From NCBI GenBank assembly GCA_937881255.1, contig CALGFH010000188.1, positions 1 to 11,153 on the forward strand: a DNA stretch of 11,153 nucleotides, written 5' to 3'. Source of the stretch: an uncultured Actinomycetes bacterium (GTDB taxonomy: Bacteria; Actinomycetota; CALGFH01). Below the pieces are notes generated by a model that searched no databases, was not told where the DNA came from, and was given only the letters and a program-made list of their open reading frames with translations. Every line of letters starts with the position of its first letter. The stretch's first letter is position 1. The position numbers were made by a program, and so were the translations under genes. Shown here piece after piece: positions 1 to 5,540 of the stretch.

Positions 1-45
1 GGGGGGGGGGGGGGGGGGAGGGGGGGTTGGGGCCGGGGGGGGGAG
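1..45. other. Poly-G stretch at the window edge
   Basis: Bases 1-18 are all G, and the next 27 are nearly all G, with two A, two T and three C. Such runs are typical of false poly-G calls at read ends in two-colour sequencing chemistry, or of a contig end. A real G-rich tract able to form a quadruplex is the alternative. The reading frame through it should not be trusted. Confidence 0.6.
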
Positions 46-177
46 GTGGAGGTGGTGGTGACCTACCGGGTTCCGGTGGCGCGGCTGCCGTTCCTGGGGG
101 CCGTCGCCGGGCCTGGGGTCACGGTCGGGGCCACCCACCACACCCGGGTCGACCGGTACCGGGGGTTGGGCGGATGA
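1..177 (+). CDS. TadE-like pilus assembly protein, C-terminal fragment (5' end missing)
   Basis: This is the tail of a reading frame that runs in from the left edge and stops with TGA at 175-177. The readable part, from about base 43, gives V-E-V-V-V-T-Y-R-V-P followed by a short hydrophobic stretch and A-T-H-H-T-R-V-D-R-Y-R-G before the stop. A beta-strand of alternating valines, then a Thr/His segment and an Arg-rich end, is the usual C-terminus of TadE-like proteins. These are minor pilin-like subunits of the Tad (Flp pilus) secretion system, with one N-terminal membrane helix and an exported domain. The stop overlaps the ATG of the next gene by four bases (ATGA), as in an operon. Codons before base 43 are almost all Gly from the G-run and are probably not real protein sequence. 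The family call rests on a short tail and on the neighbour. Confidence 0.55.
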   Translation, partial: GGGGGGRGGWGRGGEVEVVVTYRVPVARLPFLGAVAGPGVTVGATHHTRVDRYRGLGG

Positions 178-815
178 GGCGGGGTCGACGGGGCGCGCCC
201 TCGCGCGCCGTGGTCCCGGAGGACGGGCAGGCGCTGGTGCTGCTGATCGGGTTGGTGGTGCTGGTGTTGATGGTGCTGGCGCTGGGGTGGGACACGTCGA
301 ACTGGTTCCTGGGGCATCGGGCGCTTGGGAACCTGGCCGATGGGGCGGCGGTGGCGGCGGCCAATGACGTCGATACCCGGACCTGGTACATGAGCGGGGG
401 GCGGAGTGTCCGGGTGGCGCAGGAGCGGGCGCGGGCGACGGTGGTCGCGTACCTGGCCGGGTCGGCCGGTGACTCGGGGGTCCGGGGGGTGCGGCTGCGG
501 TCGGTGCAGGTGCTTCCCGGGGAGGGTGGGCCGGAGGTGACGGTGGAGGTGGCCGCTCCTGCCCGGGTGGGGTTGCTGCGGCTGCTGCGGCTGGTGCCTC
601 GGAGATGGAGGGCCGGGCGGCGGCCACCGCGCGCCTGGTCCCACCCTGAGCGCGGGGTCGCGCGATGGTCCTGGAGTCCCGCCGTGAGGGCGGGAGCGTG
701 CGGTGAACCTGGAGTCCCACCCCTGAGCCCAGGATCGTGCGGTGAACTTGGAGATGCAGCGAGCGGCCGGGCGGGGGAGGGTCCTCCGCCCGGCCGCTCG
801 TTCGCTACGCGCTAA
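174..815 (+). CDS. TadE/TadG-like pilus assembly protein, probable frameshift near 597
   Basis: The ATG at 174 overlaps the upstream stop by four bases. After a short basic N-terminus comes P-E-D-G-Q-A-L-V, then a membrane helix of about 20 residues, then W-D-T-S-N-W-F-L and R-A-L-G-N-L-A-D-G-A-A-V-A-A-A. This is the classic start of TadE/TadG-like (Flp pilus assembly) proteins: a charged E-x-G-Q-A motif, one helix, and an Ala-rich segment leading into an exported domain of Val-rich strands. From about base 597 the frame turns into Arg/Trp/Pro-rich, repeat-derived sequence unlike the family. In the +2 frame from base 599, translation reads S-E-M-E-G-R-A-A-A-T-A-R-L-V-P-P and stops at 647-649, a typical TadG-like end. 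The likely original gene is 174-649, with one base lost around 597-598 by mutation or sequencing error. The in-frame end at 815 lies inside the terminator region. Confidence 0.7.
   Translation: MRRGRRGAPSRAVVPEDGQALVLLIGLVVLVLMVLALGWDTSNWFLGHRALGNLADGAAVAAANDVDTRTWYMSGGRSVRVAQERARATVVAYLAGSAGDSGVRGVRLRSVQVLPGEGGPEVTVEVAAPARVGLLRLLRLVPRRWRAGRRPPRAWSHPERGVARWSWSPAVRAGACGEPGVPPLSPGSCGELGDAASGRAGEGPPPGRSFATR
638..752. repeat. Three degenerate 38-39 bp tandem repeats
   Basis: Copies lie at 638-675, 676-713 and 714-752. Each begins GTCCC, has a TGAG a few bases later, and ends in a CTGGA or TTGGA block. Copies 2 and 3 share CGTGCGGTGAAC. The first copy starts at the restored stop of the Tad gene, so the array sits in its 3' region, just before the hairpin at 761-799. 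No spacers separate the copies, so this is not CRISPR. Confidence 0.75.
761..799 (+). terminator. Strong GC hairpin, probable transcription terminator
   Basis: Left arm 761-774 (GAGCGGCCGGGCGG) pairs perfectly over 14 bp with 786-799, leaving an 11-base loop. No T-run follows, which is common for terminators in GC-rich actinobacteria. Its place after the Tad genes and before a long gene-free stretch supports a terminator. Being symmetric, it could act on either strand. Confidence 0.7.
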
Positions 816-957
816 CGCCTCGGTCAGGGGACCGGGGCGCTCCCATGGCAGGTGCCAGGGATCACCTCCTTCCCGGGTCCGCGGTCGGGCCGGCTCGCCT
901 GGGTGGCGGGGCCGGCGGAGAACGGTTGCAAGCTGTAGTTTGTGAGGGAACTCCCGG

Positions 958-1004
958 GATGTCCGGCGGATTCCCACGTTCTGGAGCCGGACATCTACGT
1001 AGAT
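958..1004. promoter_or_regulatory. Inverted repeat and palindrome upstream of the promoter, possible operator
   Basis: GATGTCCGGC (958-967) is repeated inverted as GCCGGACATC (986-995), with an 18-base spacer. It overlaps a perfect 12-bp palindrome, ATCTACGTAGAT (993-1004). Both end about 30 bases upstream of the -35 element at 1033, a usual place for an activator site. A hairpin terminator is the alternative for the first element. Confidence 0.45.
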
Positions 1005-1032
1005 CACAGGATGATATCGACGTGTATACGAT

Positions 1033-1061
1033 TTGACTCCAACCGGGTGGTGCCGTACAGT
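1033..1061 (+). promoter_or_regulatory. Sigma-70-type promoter (TTGACT-N17-TACAGT)
   Basis: The -35 box TTGACT (1033-1038) and the -10 box TACAGT (1056-1061) are separated by exactly 17 bases, close to the housekeeping consensus. Transcription would start near 1068. No convincing start codon follows until GTG 1448, so the product would be a roughly 380-base structured leader of the large operon or a separate small RNA. Confidence 0.55.
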
Positions 1062-1318
1062 CCGTCGCGCTACCCCCATGGCACTGCACCAAAGAGCCTC
1101 CCCCAGGGCTCAGCGACATCCAGAAGCATCGCTCTGAATTCGCCGTTCGCGGATCGGTCCGAGCTTCCCCTTTCCTGTCGCCCCCACGACAGGGACTGCT
1201 CGTGGCGCTCCCCCAAGCGCTTACCGCGAACTCGTGGAATTCCGAGTTGCAATACTGACGCACGGCTTGCCAGGTATCGCTAGGCAATTCCCGGTGAGTT
1301 GTGATCCCCCCGTCGGCC

Positions 1319-1337
1319 GCGCGGCCGTTGGCCGCGC
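1319..1337 (+). other. Perfect 8-bp hairpin in the leader region
   Basis: GCGCGGCC (1319-1326) and GGCCGCGC (1330-1337) flank a three-base GTT loop. It could be an attenuator or the end of a small RNA begun at about 1068. No T-run follows it. Confidence 0.4.
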
Positions 1338-1433
1338 TATGGAACAAATGAGGTGGCTGCAATGGCGGCCTGGTTCTCCCTGTGCCTTCCCGAAGGCTTC
1401 CACGCTGCTTGCGTGCCCGTGACGACTGCTACT

Positions 1434-1447
1434 GAGGGGGGGCCCTC
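1434..1447 (+). promoter_or_regulatory. Ribosome binding site that can fold on itself
   Basis: The only purine-rich ribosome binding site before GTG 1448 is GAGGGGGGG (1434-1442). Its first five bases (GAGGG) are complementary to CCCTC (1443-1447) just before the start codon, which would form a small hairpin hiding the site. The in-frame stop TGA at 1433-1435 makes GTG 1448 the first possible start. Confidence 0.45.
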
Positions 1448-2560
1448 GTGACGCAGGTCCACGACGACGACCTGGACAACGTCTGGTACGACGGGCGCCT
1501 GACCCCGGTGCCCGACCTGGAGGACGAGGACGATCCTCGCCCGACCGGCCAGTACGATCCCGTCGAGGACTGGGGCCGTGACGGCCTCGGGGCCCCGGCG
1601 TCCTCGGCCGACCAGGAGCCGCTGTTCGAGCAGCTCCGCAGCACCTACCTGCACCGCGACGACTCCAACGAGTGGGCGCGGGTCGACGACACCGGTGGCT
1701 GGGCCGCCGACGATTCCGGCCGCTGGGAGGCCGGTGTCTCGACCGGCTTCGAGGACGACGACAGCCGCTACCAGTGGGTGGACGGGCCCGCGACCTGGGA
1801 GGCGGAGCCCGAGGCGGACTGGGACGACGACGCCGAGGACTTCGACGACCTGGACGAGGACGAGCTCGACCCGGAGCCGCTGGCCCCTCGGGCCCGGGGC
1901 GGCCGGCGGCGGACCTCGGGGCGGGCCGGGCTGCGGCGGACGAGCACGCTGCTGAACGCCTCCAGCATCCTGCTGTTCGTGGTCGGGGCGCTGGCCGCGG
2001 CCGGGCTCAGCGCGTGGATCCTCTCGGCCCGGCTGCTGACCACCCGCCAGCTCTTCTTCCTCATCCACTCCACCCTCGGGATCCTGATCGTCCACGCCTT
2101 CGGTGGCGGGCTGGGGACGCTGCTGACCAGCGGGGACTCGCGGATGAAGGACCGGATCCGCAAGCTCTCGACCGCCGGGCTGGCGATCGTGGCCTGGCTG
2201 GCCTCGGCGGTCGGCACCTGGTTCGGGTACGCCGGCTACCGGGCCAAGGTGCCGCCCGGCGGCGACATCACCATGTACCCGCGCGAGTACCTGCTGAACA
2301 GCTCGCAGCTCGCGTTCTGGGAGACCTTCGCCATGGAGTGGAAGGTCCACATCGGTTGGACCACGCCCTTCCTGGCGACGGCGGTGGCGTTCACCGCGCT
2401 GCGCTACCGGCGCCGGCTGGTCGCCGACCGGCTGGTCCGCAAGGTCATGACGATCATGCTGCTGCTCGCCTTCGCCGGGGCGCTGGTCGCCGCCGGGCTC
2501 GGGGCGGTCATCAACGTGACAGCCCCCAATGACTTCATGCACCGGGGCTGGAGCCCCTGA
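1448..2560 (+). CDS. Membrane protein with long acidic N-terminal tail, function unknown
   Basis: I do not recognise the family of this 370-residue protein. Residues 1-150 form a hydrophilic, very acidic tail with about 48 Asp/Glu and 10 Arg, rich in Trp and Gly. A basic patch (RARGGRRR, about 148-155) leads to roughly five membrane helices at about 172-195, 201-225, 241-262, 300-318 and 332-356. Possible metal or haem ligands stand in or beside helices: H207 and H216 in helix 2, and E297-x3-H301 at the start of helix 4. A polar loop at about 263-299 links helices 3 and 4. By the positive-inside rule, the Arg-rich patch before helix 1 suggests that the acidic tail is cytoplasmic. The gene opens an eight-gene run, and the next start is 31 bases after its stop. 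The acidic tail may pair with the basic tail of the next protein; this is inference. Confidence 0.75.
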   Translation: MTQVHDDDLDNVWYDGRLTPVPDLEDEDDPRPTGQYDPVEDWGRDGLGAPASSADQEPLFEQLRSTYLHRDDSNEWARVDDTGGWAADDSGRWEAGVSTGFEDDDSRYQWVDGPATWEAEPEADWDDDAEDFDDLDEDELDPEPLAPRARGGRRRTSGRAGLRRTSTLLNASSILLFVVGALAAAGLSAWILSARLLTTRQLFFLIHSTLGILIVHAFGGGLGTLLTSGDSRMKDRIRKLSTAGLAIVAWLASAVGTWFGYAGYRAKVPPGGDITMYPREYLLNSSQLAFWETFAMEWKVHIGWTTPFLATAVAFTALRYRRRLVADRLVRKVMTIMLLLAFAGALVAAGLGAVINVTAPNDFMHRGWSP

Positions 2561-2591
2561 CGGCCGCTACGAGAGAGACGGTGATGAGCTG

Positions 2592-4376
2592 ATGCGCGAT
2601 CGAGCAGGACGCGCTGCCGTGGCGGCATCCGAGGGGCAGGCCGTCGGCCGGCACGAACGACGCCCGCACGTGGCCTCCCGGTCGGGCCGGGCCGCCCGGG
2701 CAGGGATGACCCTGGTCGGGCCCGCCCCCGGGACCGAGGCCGACCGGACCATGCAGGACACCCAGACCCACCCGATCCGGCGCGCCCAGGCCACCCCGAC
2801 CCGTCGGTCCCGGACCACGCAGGCCAACGGCACCCAGGCGACCCGGGCGGCGCGGATCAACGGCACCCAGGCGACCCGGGCGGCGCGGGCCGACGGCGAC
2901 CGGGCGGCGAACTCCGGTGCGACCCACCCGACCCTGGCGGCGACCGCCGGGGTGAGCCGGGTTGGGCCGGGGCGGGCGTCCCGGTCGCGGCATGCGGCGC
3001 GGGGCGGGCTGGCGAGGTGGACCGGGCGGGCCCGGCGGGTTGCCGAGCAGGCCCGGGTGTGGTGGGCCGAGGGGGCCGAGCGGGTCTCGGCCAGGGCCCG
3101 GGAGCGGTGGAACGAGCAGGCCGGCGCCCAGCGGGCCGCCGCCCGCCGGCGCCCCGCCGCCAGCGGCCACCCCGCCGGCGAGGCCTTCCGCACCATCGGC
3201 GACGGCGGCTCGGCCGAGCGGTTCCGCGCCGCCGGCCGCGACGACACCGCTGCCCGGTTCGGGAGCGCGAACGGCACTCGGGCCGGGCGGCCCACCACTC
3301 CCCGGCACCTGATGGCGGAGGAGCGGCGGGCGAGCCGGCGGGAGGACCTGGTCACCGGGTGGTGCTCGTTGCTGCTGGTGCTGGGGCTGTACCTGGACGG
3401 GTGGAGCCATGGCGAGCGGGCCGGTGGTGGGCTGACCCTGTGGCACGGGGTGCTGTACCTGGGGTTCGCGGGAACGGCGGCGTGGATCCTGACCCGGAAC
3501 CAGCGGCGGGGGGCGTGGTCGCTGCGGGCGGTGCCGGCCGGGTACCGGCTGGCGCTGGTCGGGGTGGGGCTGGCCATGGTGGCGGTGGCCGGCGACACCG
3601 TGTGGCACACGCTGTTCGGGGCCAGCCGGGGGCTGGGCCAGCTGATCTCGCCGTTCCACCTGGTGCTGTTCGCCGGGGCGTGCCTGCTGGTCAGCTCGGC
3701 CCTGCGGGCGGCGTGGTCGGGGCCGAGCCCGGCGCGGGTGCCGGGGCTGCGGGCCTTCTGGCCGGTGGTGCTGTCGACCACGCTGGTGGTGGCCATGACG
3801 GCGTTCTTCTTCCAGCACGTGTCGCCGCTGGCCGCGGCCGGGCCGTCGGCCGGCGCCCCGTCCGGCGAGCCGGCGCAGGTGTACGAGCTGACCGGCCTGC
3901 TGGCCCACAACTTCCTGTTCCTGGCGCCGGTGCTGCTGCTCCTGCTGCGCTGGCAGACGCCGCTCGGGACCTTCACCGTGATGGCCGGGTCGGTGGCCCT
4001 GCTGCTGGCCACCCAGACCGGGCTCGGCCTGGTCGGGCTGGCCGGGGCGGCGGTGCTGGGCGGGGCCGCCGCGGACGCGGCCGTGACCCTGCTGCGGCCA
4101 TCGCCCCAGCGGCGCTGGGCGGCCCGCGCGGTGGCCGTGGTCGCGCCGGCCGTCTATTGGACCTCGCATTTCGCGCTCCTCGGGGCCGGCTACGGCGTGC
4201 GCTGGGAGCTGGAGTTCTGGCTCGGGTCGGTGGTCTGGGCGTGCCTGTCCGGGCTCACCCTGGCCCTGCTGATGTGGCCGCCGGCGGTGCCCCTGACCGC
4301 CTGGAACCGGGGCCGGGCGGCCACCCGGAGACCCGCGACGCCGACGGCAATGCCCGCGCGAATGGTCGGGAGGTGA
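2592..4376 (+). CDS. His-rich polytopic membrane protein with basic N-terminal tail, function unknown
   Basis: The family of this 594-residue protein is unknown to me. I chose ATG 2592 because it follows GAGAGAGACGG and clears the upstream gene; an earlier in-frame ATG at 2529 lies inside that gene. Residues 1-239 are low-complexity, with about 46 Arg, 18 Asp/Glu and no Lys, and include an 11-residue tandem repeat and an amphipathic Arg/Trp helix around 140-180. Nine or ten membrane helices follow, from about residue 254. Two matching motifs occur: D269-x3-H273-x11-H285 and D335-x3-H339-x16-H356. In each, the Asp and first His end one helix, and the second His opens the next, followed by a V-L-Y/F-x-G-like stretch. 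H409, H439 and H526 add further possible ligands. This suggests an internally duplicated, intramembrane metal site. A much shorter form from ATG 3312, lacking the tail, is possible. The gene ends five bases before the sigma factor gene. Confidence 0.75.
   Translation: MRDRAGRAAVAASEGQAVGRHERRPHVASRSGRAARAGMTLVGPAPGTEADRTMQDTQTHPIRRAQATPTRRSRTTQANGTQATRAARINGTQATRAARADGDRAANSGATHPTLAATAGVSRVGPGRASRSRHAARGGLARWTGRARRVAEQARVWWAEGAERVSARARERWNEQAGAQRAAARRRPAASGHPAGEAFRTIGDGGSAERFRAAGRDDTAARFGSANGTRAGRPTTPRHLMAEERRASRREDLVTGWCSLLLVLGLYLDGWSHGERAGGGLTLWHGVLYLGFAGTAAWILTRNQRRGAWSLRAVPAGYRLALVGVGLAMVAVAGDTVWHTLFGASRGLGQLISPFHLVLFAGACLLVSSALRAAWSGPSPARVPGLRAFWPVVLSTTLVVAMTAFFFQHVSPLAAAGPSAGAPSGEPAQVYELTGLLAHNFLFLAPVLLLLLRWQTPLGTFTVMAGSVALLLATQTGLGLVGLAGAAVLGGAAADAAVTLLRPSPQRRWAARAVAVVAPAVYWTSHFALLGAGYGVRWELEFWLGSVVWACLSGLTLALLMWPPAVPLTAWNRGRAATRRPATPTAMPARMVGR
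2826..2891 (+). repeat. 33-bp in-frame direct repeat (two copies)
   Basis: Units 2826-2858 and 2859-2891 are identical over their first 30 bases and encode NGTQATRAAR twice, with Ile or Ala after it. The identity at wobble positions indicates a recent duplication. A weaker third copy (DGDRAANSG) follows. Confidence 0.85.
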
Positions 4377-4381
4377 CCTCG

Positions 4382-4972
4382 ATGACAGCAACCGCAACCA
4401 ATGAGACCGCCGCCTCGATCCACGAGCGGTTCGAGGCCACGGCGCTGCCCCTGCACGACTCGATCTACCGGGCGAACCTCCGCATGACCGGCGACCCGGT
4501 GATGGCCCAGGACCTCACCCAGGAGACGTATCTCAGGGCGTTCCGCGCCTTCGGCTCCTTCGAGGCCGGGACCAACTGCCGGGCCTGGATGCTGCAGATC
4601 TCCCACAACCTGTTCTGCCGCGACTACCGGGGGCGCAAGCGCATCACCTACCGGACCGCGGCCGACGACGACGTCGACGTGCTGGCCCAGTTCCGGGCCG
4701 ACGTGCCCAACCCGGAGGAGGAGGCGCTGCGCCAGCTCGACCGGGAGGCATTGCGGCGGGCAATTTCCAAGCTGCCCGAGCCCTACCGGGTCGCCGTCAC
4801 CCTGGTCGAGCTTCAGGGCCTCTCCTGCGAGGAGGCGGCCGCGGTGATGGGTACGCCAAAGGGCACCGTGCTTTCGCGGCTGTTTCGTGCCCGGGAGCGG
4901 CTGCGCCGGCTGCTGTTGTCGGAGTTCGGCCGTTCCCGCACCCTCGTGCCCTCATCCGCCCAGAATTCTTGA
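4382..4972 (+). CDS. ECF sigma factor, SigR/SigH (ECF12)-like
   Basis: This 196-residue extracytoplasmic-function sigma factor directs RNA polymerase to its own promoter set. Sigma region 2 spans about residues 17-88: F-x-x-x-A-L-P-L-x-D-x-I-Y, then A-Q-D-L-T-Q-E-T-Y-L-R-A-F and G-T-N-C-R-A-W-M. Region 4 spans about 121-180: L-P-E-P-Y-R-V-A-V-T-L-V-E-L-Q-G-L-S-C-E-E-A-A and the helix-turn-helix G-T-P-K-G-T-V-L-S-R-L-F-R-A-R-E-R-L. The ALPL...Y and GTNxxAW blocks are typical of the SigR/SigH group, which responds to thiol oxidation through a zinc anti-sigma factor. No anti-sigma gene of that kind is visible next to it. The ribosome binding site GGAGG overlaps the stop of the upstream gene, and ATG comes five bases after that stop, so translation is probably coupled. 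A matching SigR-type promoter lies just downstream at 4981. Cys66, Cys79 and Cys149 are present, with no known role. Confidence 0.92.
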   Translation: MTATATNETAASIHERFEATALPLHDSIYRANLRMTGDPVMAQDLTQETYLRAFRAFGSFEAGTNCRAWMLQISHNLFCRDYRGRKRITYRTAADDDVDVLAQFRADVPNPEEEALRQLDREALRRAISKLPEPYRVAVTLVELQGLSCEEAAAVMGTPKGTVLSRLFRARERLRRLLLSEFGRSRTLVPSSAQNS

Positions 4973-4980
4973 GAGATTTA

Positions 4981-5007
4981 GGGAATCCGATGACACAGCC
5001 AAGAGTT
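4981..5007 (+). promoter_or_regulatory. SigR-type promoter (GGGAAT-N18-GTT) before the cupredoxin gene
   Basis: GGGAAT (4981-4986), exactly 18 bases, then GTT (5005-5007) equals the published SigR promoter consensus GGAAT-N18-GTT. It begins nine bases after the stop of a SigR-like sigma gene. Transcription would start near 5013-5016, giving a leader of about 35 bases before ATG 5050. The ends also form a GGGAA...TTCCC inverted repeat. Confidence 0.65.
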
Positions 5008-5049
5008 CCCAGGTGGCCAGGAAAATTCTCGGACCAGGGAAGGACCGCG

Positions 5050-5475
5050 ATGCCGCGACGCCGTCTGCTCCTGACCGTCTCGAGCCTGGTCGTGGTGGCG
5101 CTGGCGGTGGCCGGCTGCACCATCCCGACCACCAAGGACGGCGGAGGATACGGTCCCTCCAACCAGACCGCCCGCAAGGCCGCCCAGCCCGCTCCGGTCG
5201 AGCTGCGCAGCGGGGCCAAGCAGAAGCTGAAGAGCTCCGAGGCGTCCTGGGAACCGGCCCTCTACCAGACCGCCACCGGGGCCAAGGTCGTGCTCGACAT
5301 CTCCAACGTCGACCCCACCCAGCACAACTTCACCCTTGGTGACCTCGAGATCTCCAAGAACATCCCCCCCGACACGAGCACCCTGATCCGTTTCACGGCA
5401 CCGCAACCGGGTCGCTACCGGTTCTATTGCAAATACCACCAGCAGGAGATGCAGGGCTGGCTGACGGTCAAGTAG
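5050..5475 (+). CDS. Cupredoxin-domain (blue copper) lipoprotein
   Basis: This 141-residue exported copper protein is a probable one-electron carrier anchored on the outer face of the membrane. The signal peptide is MPRRR, then a hydrophobic core, ending in the lipobox V-A-G-C with Cys23 as the lipidated residue. A linker rich in Lys, Gln and Ser follows, and the cupredoxin fold fills about residues 60-141. Type 1 copper ligands are visible: H92 in Q-H-N-F, and C127, H130 and M134 in Y-C-K-Y-H-Q-Q-E-M-Q-G, with the G-R-Y-R-F-Y-C strand typical of plastocyanin-like domains. ATG 5050 is preferred over earlier in-frame starts at 4969 and 4990, because it follows GGGAAGGA, begins the signal peptide directly, and lies downstream of the predicted SigR-type promoter. 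A role in copper storage or sensing instead of electron transfer cannot be excluded. Confidence 0.9.
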   Translation: MPRRRLLLTVSSLVVVALAVAGCTIPTTKDGGGYGPSNQTARKAAQPAPVELRSGAKQKLKSSEASWEPALYQTATGAKVVLDISNVDPTQHNFTLGDLEISKNIPPDTSTLIRFTAPQPGRYRFYCKYHQQEMQGWLTVK

Positions 5476-5540
5476 CCGCAGCCGGCAACCCCCCCGGCAT
5501 CCCCGAACCCTCGACGACTCCTGACAAGGAGGGAGCCATC

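Larger units (their letters stand above)
816..1447. other. Gene-free region with inverted repeats and a promoter
   Basis: No reading frame here shows protein-like composition, a good ribosome binding site or a recognisable motif. The base composition is visibly less GC-rich than the flanks. It contains a 16S-3'-end-like match (850-871), a 10-bp inverted repeat (958-995), a 12-bp palindrome (993-1004), a sigma-70-type promoter (1033-1061) and several hairpins. The hairpins include CTGTCG/CGACAG near 1177-1194, AACTCG/CGAGTT near 1229-1248, GCGCGGCC/GGCCGCGC at 1319-1337 and GCCTT/AAGGC near 1384-1397. I recognise no known riboswitch or structural RNA. Confidence 0.6.

Noticed and set aside
638..752. 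Tandem repeats as a CRISPR array
   Set aside because: The copies abut directly with no unique spacers, and no cas genes are present.
946..972. Second possible SigR-type site (GGGAAC-N18-ATT)
   Set aside because: Both boxes differ from the consensus by one base, so I do not count it as a promoter.
1236..1261. GGAAT near 1236 as a sigma -35 box for the first cluster gene
   Set aside because: No GTT occurs at the required distance of about 18 bases.
845..1422. Several 60-166-codon frames in the gene-free region
   Set aside because: None has a ribosome binding site, a domain or protein-like composition, and they overlap each other on both strands.
1033..1447. Known riboswitch, tRNA, tmRNA or RNase P RNA
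   Set aside because: I found no matching core motifs, and no cloverleaf or CCA-type end.
1337..2542. Long open frame on the - strand (401 codons)
   Set aside because: It is a mirror of the first cluster gene, with Gly/Gln/Pro-rich composition and no recognisable motif.
2529..2591. Earlier start (ATG 2529) for the second cluster gene
   Set aside because: It lies inside the preceding gene without a ribosome binding site; ATG 2592 follows a purine-rich site.
2535..4397. Long open frame on the - strand (620 codons)
   Set aside because: It is antisense to the membrane protein gene, has a Pro/Arg/Gly-rich composition without domains, and arises from high GC at wobble positions.
4969..5049. Earlier starts (4969, 4990) for the cupredoxin gene
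   Set aside because: They would put 20-27 hydrophilic residues before the lipoprotein signal peptide, and they lie at or upstream of the predicted SigR-type promoter.
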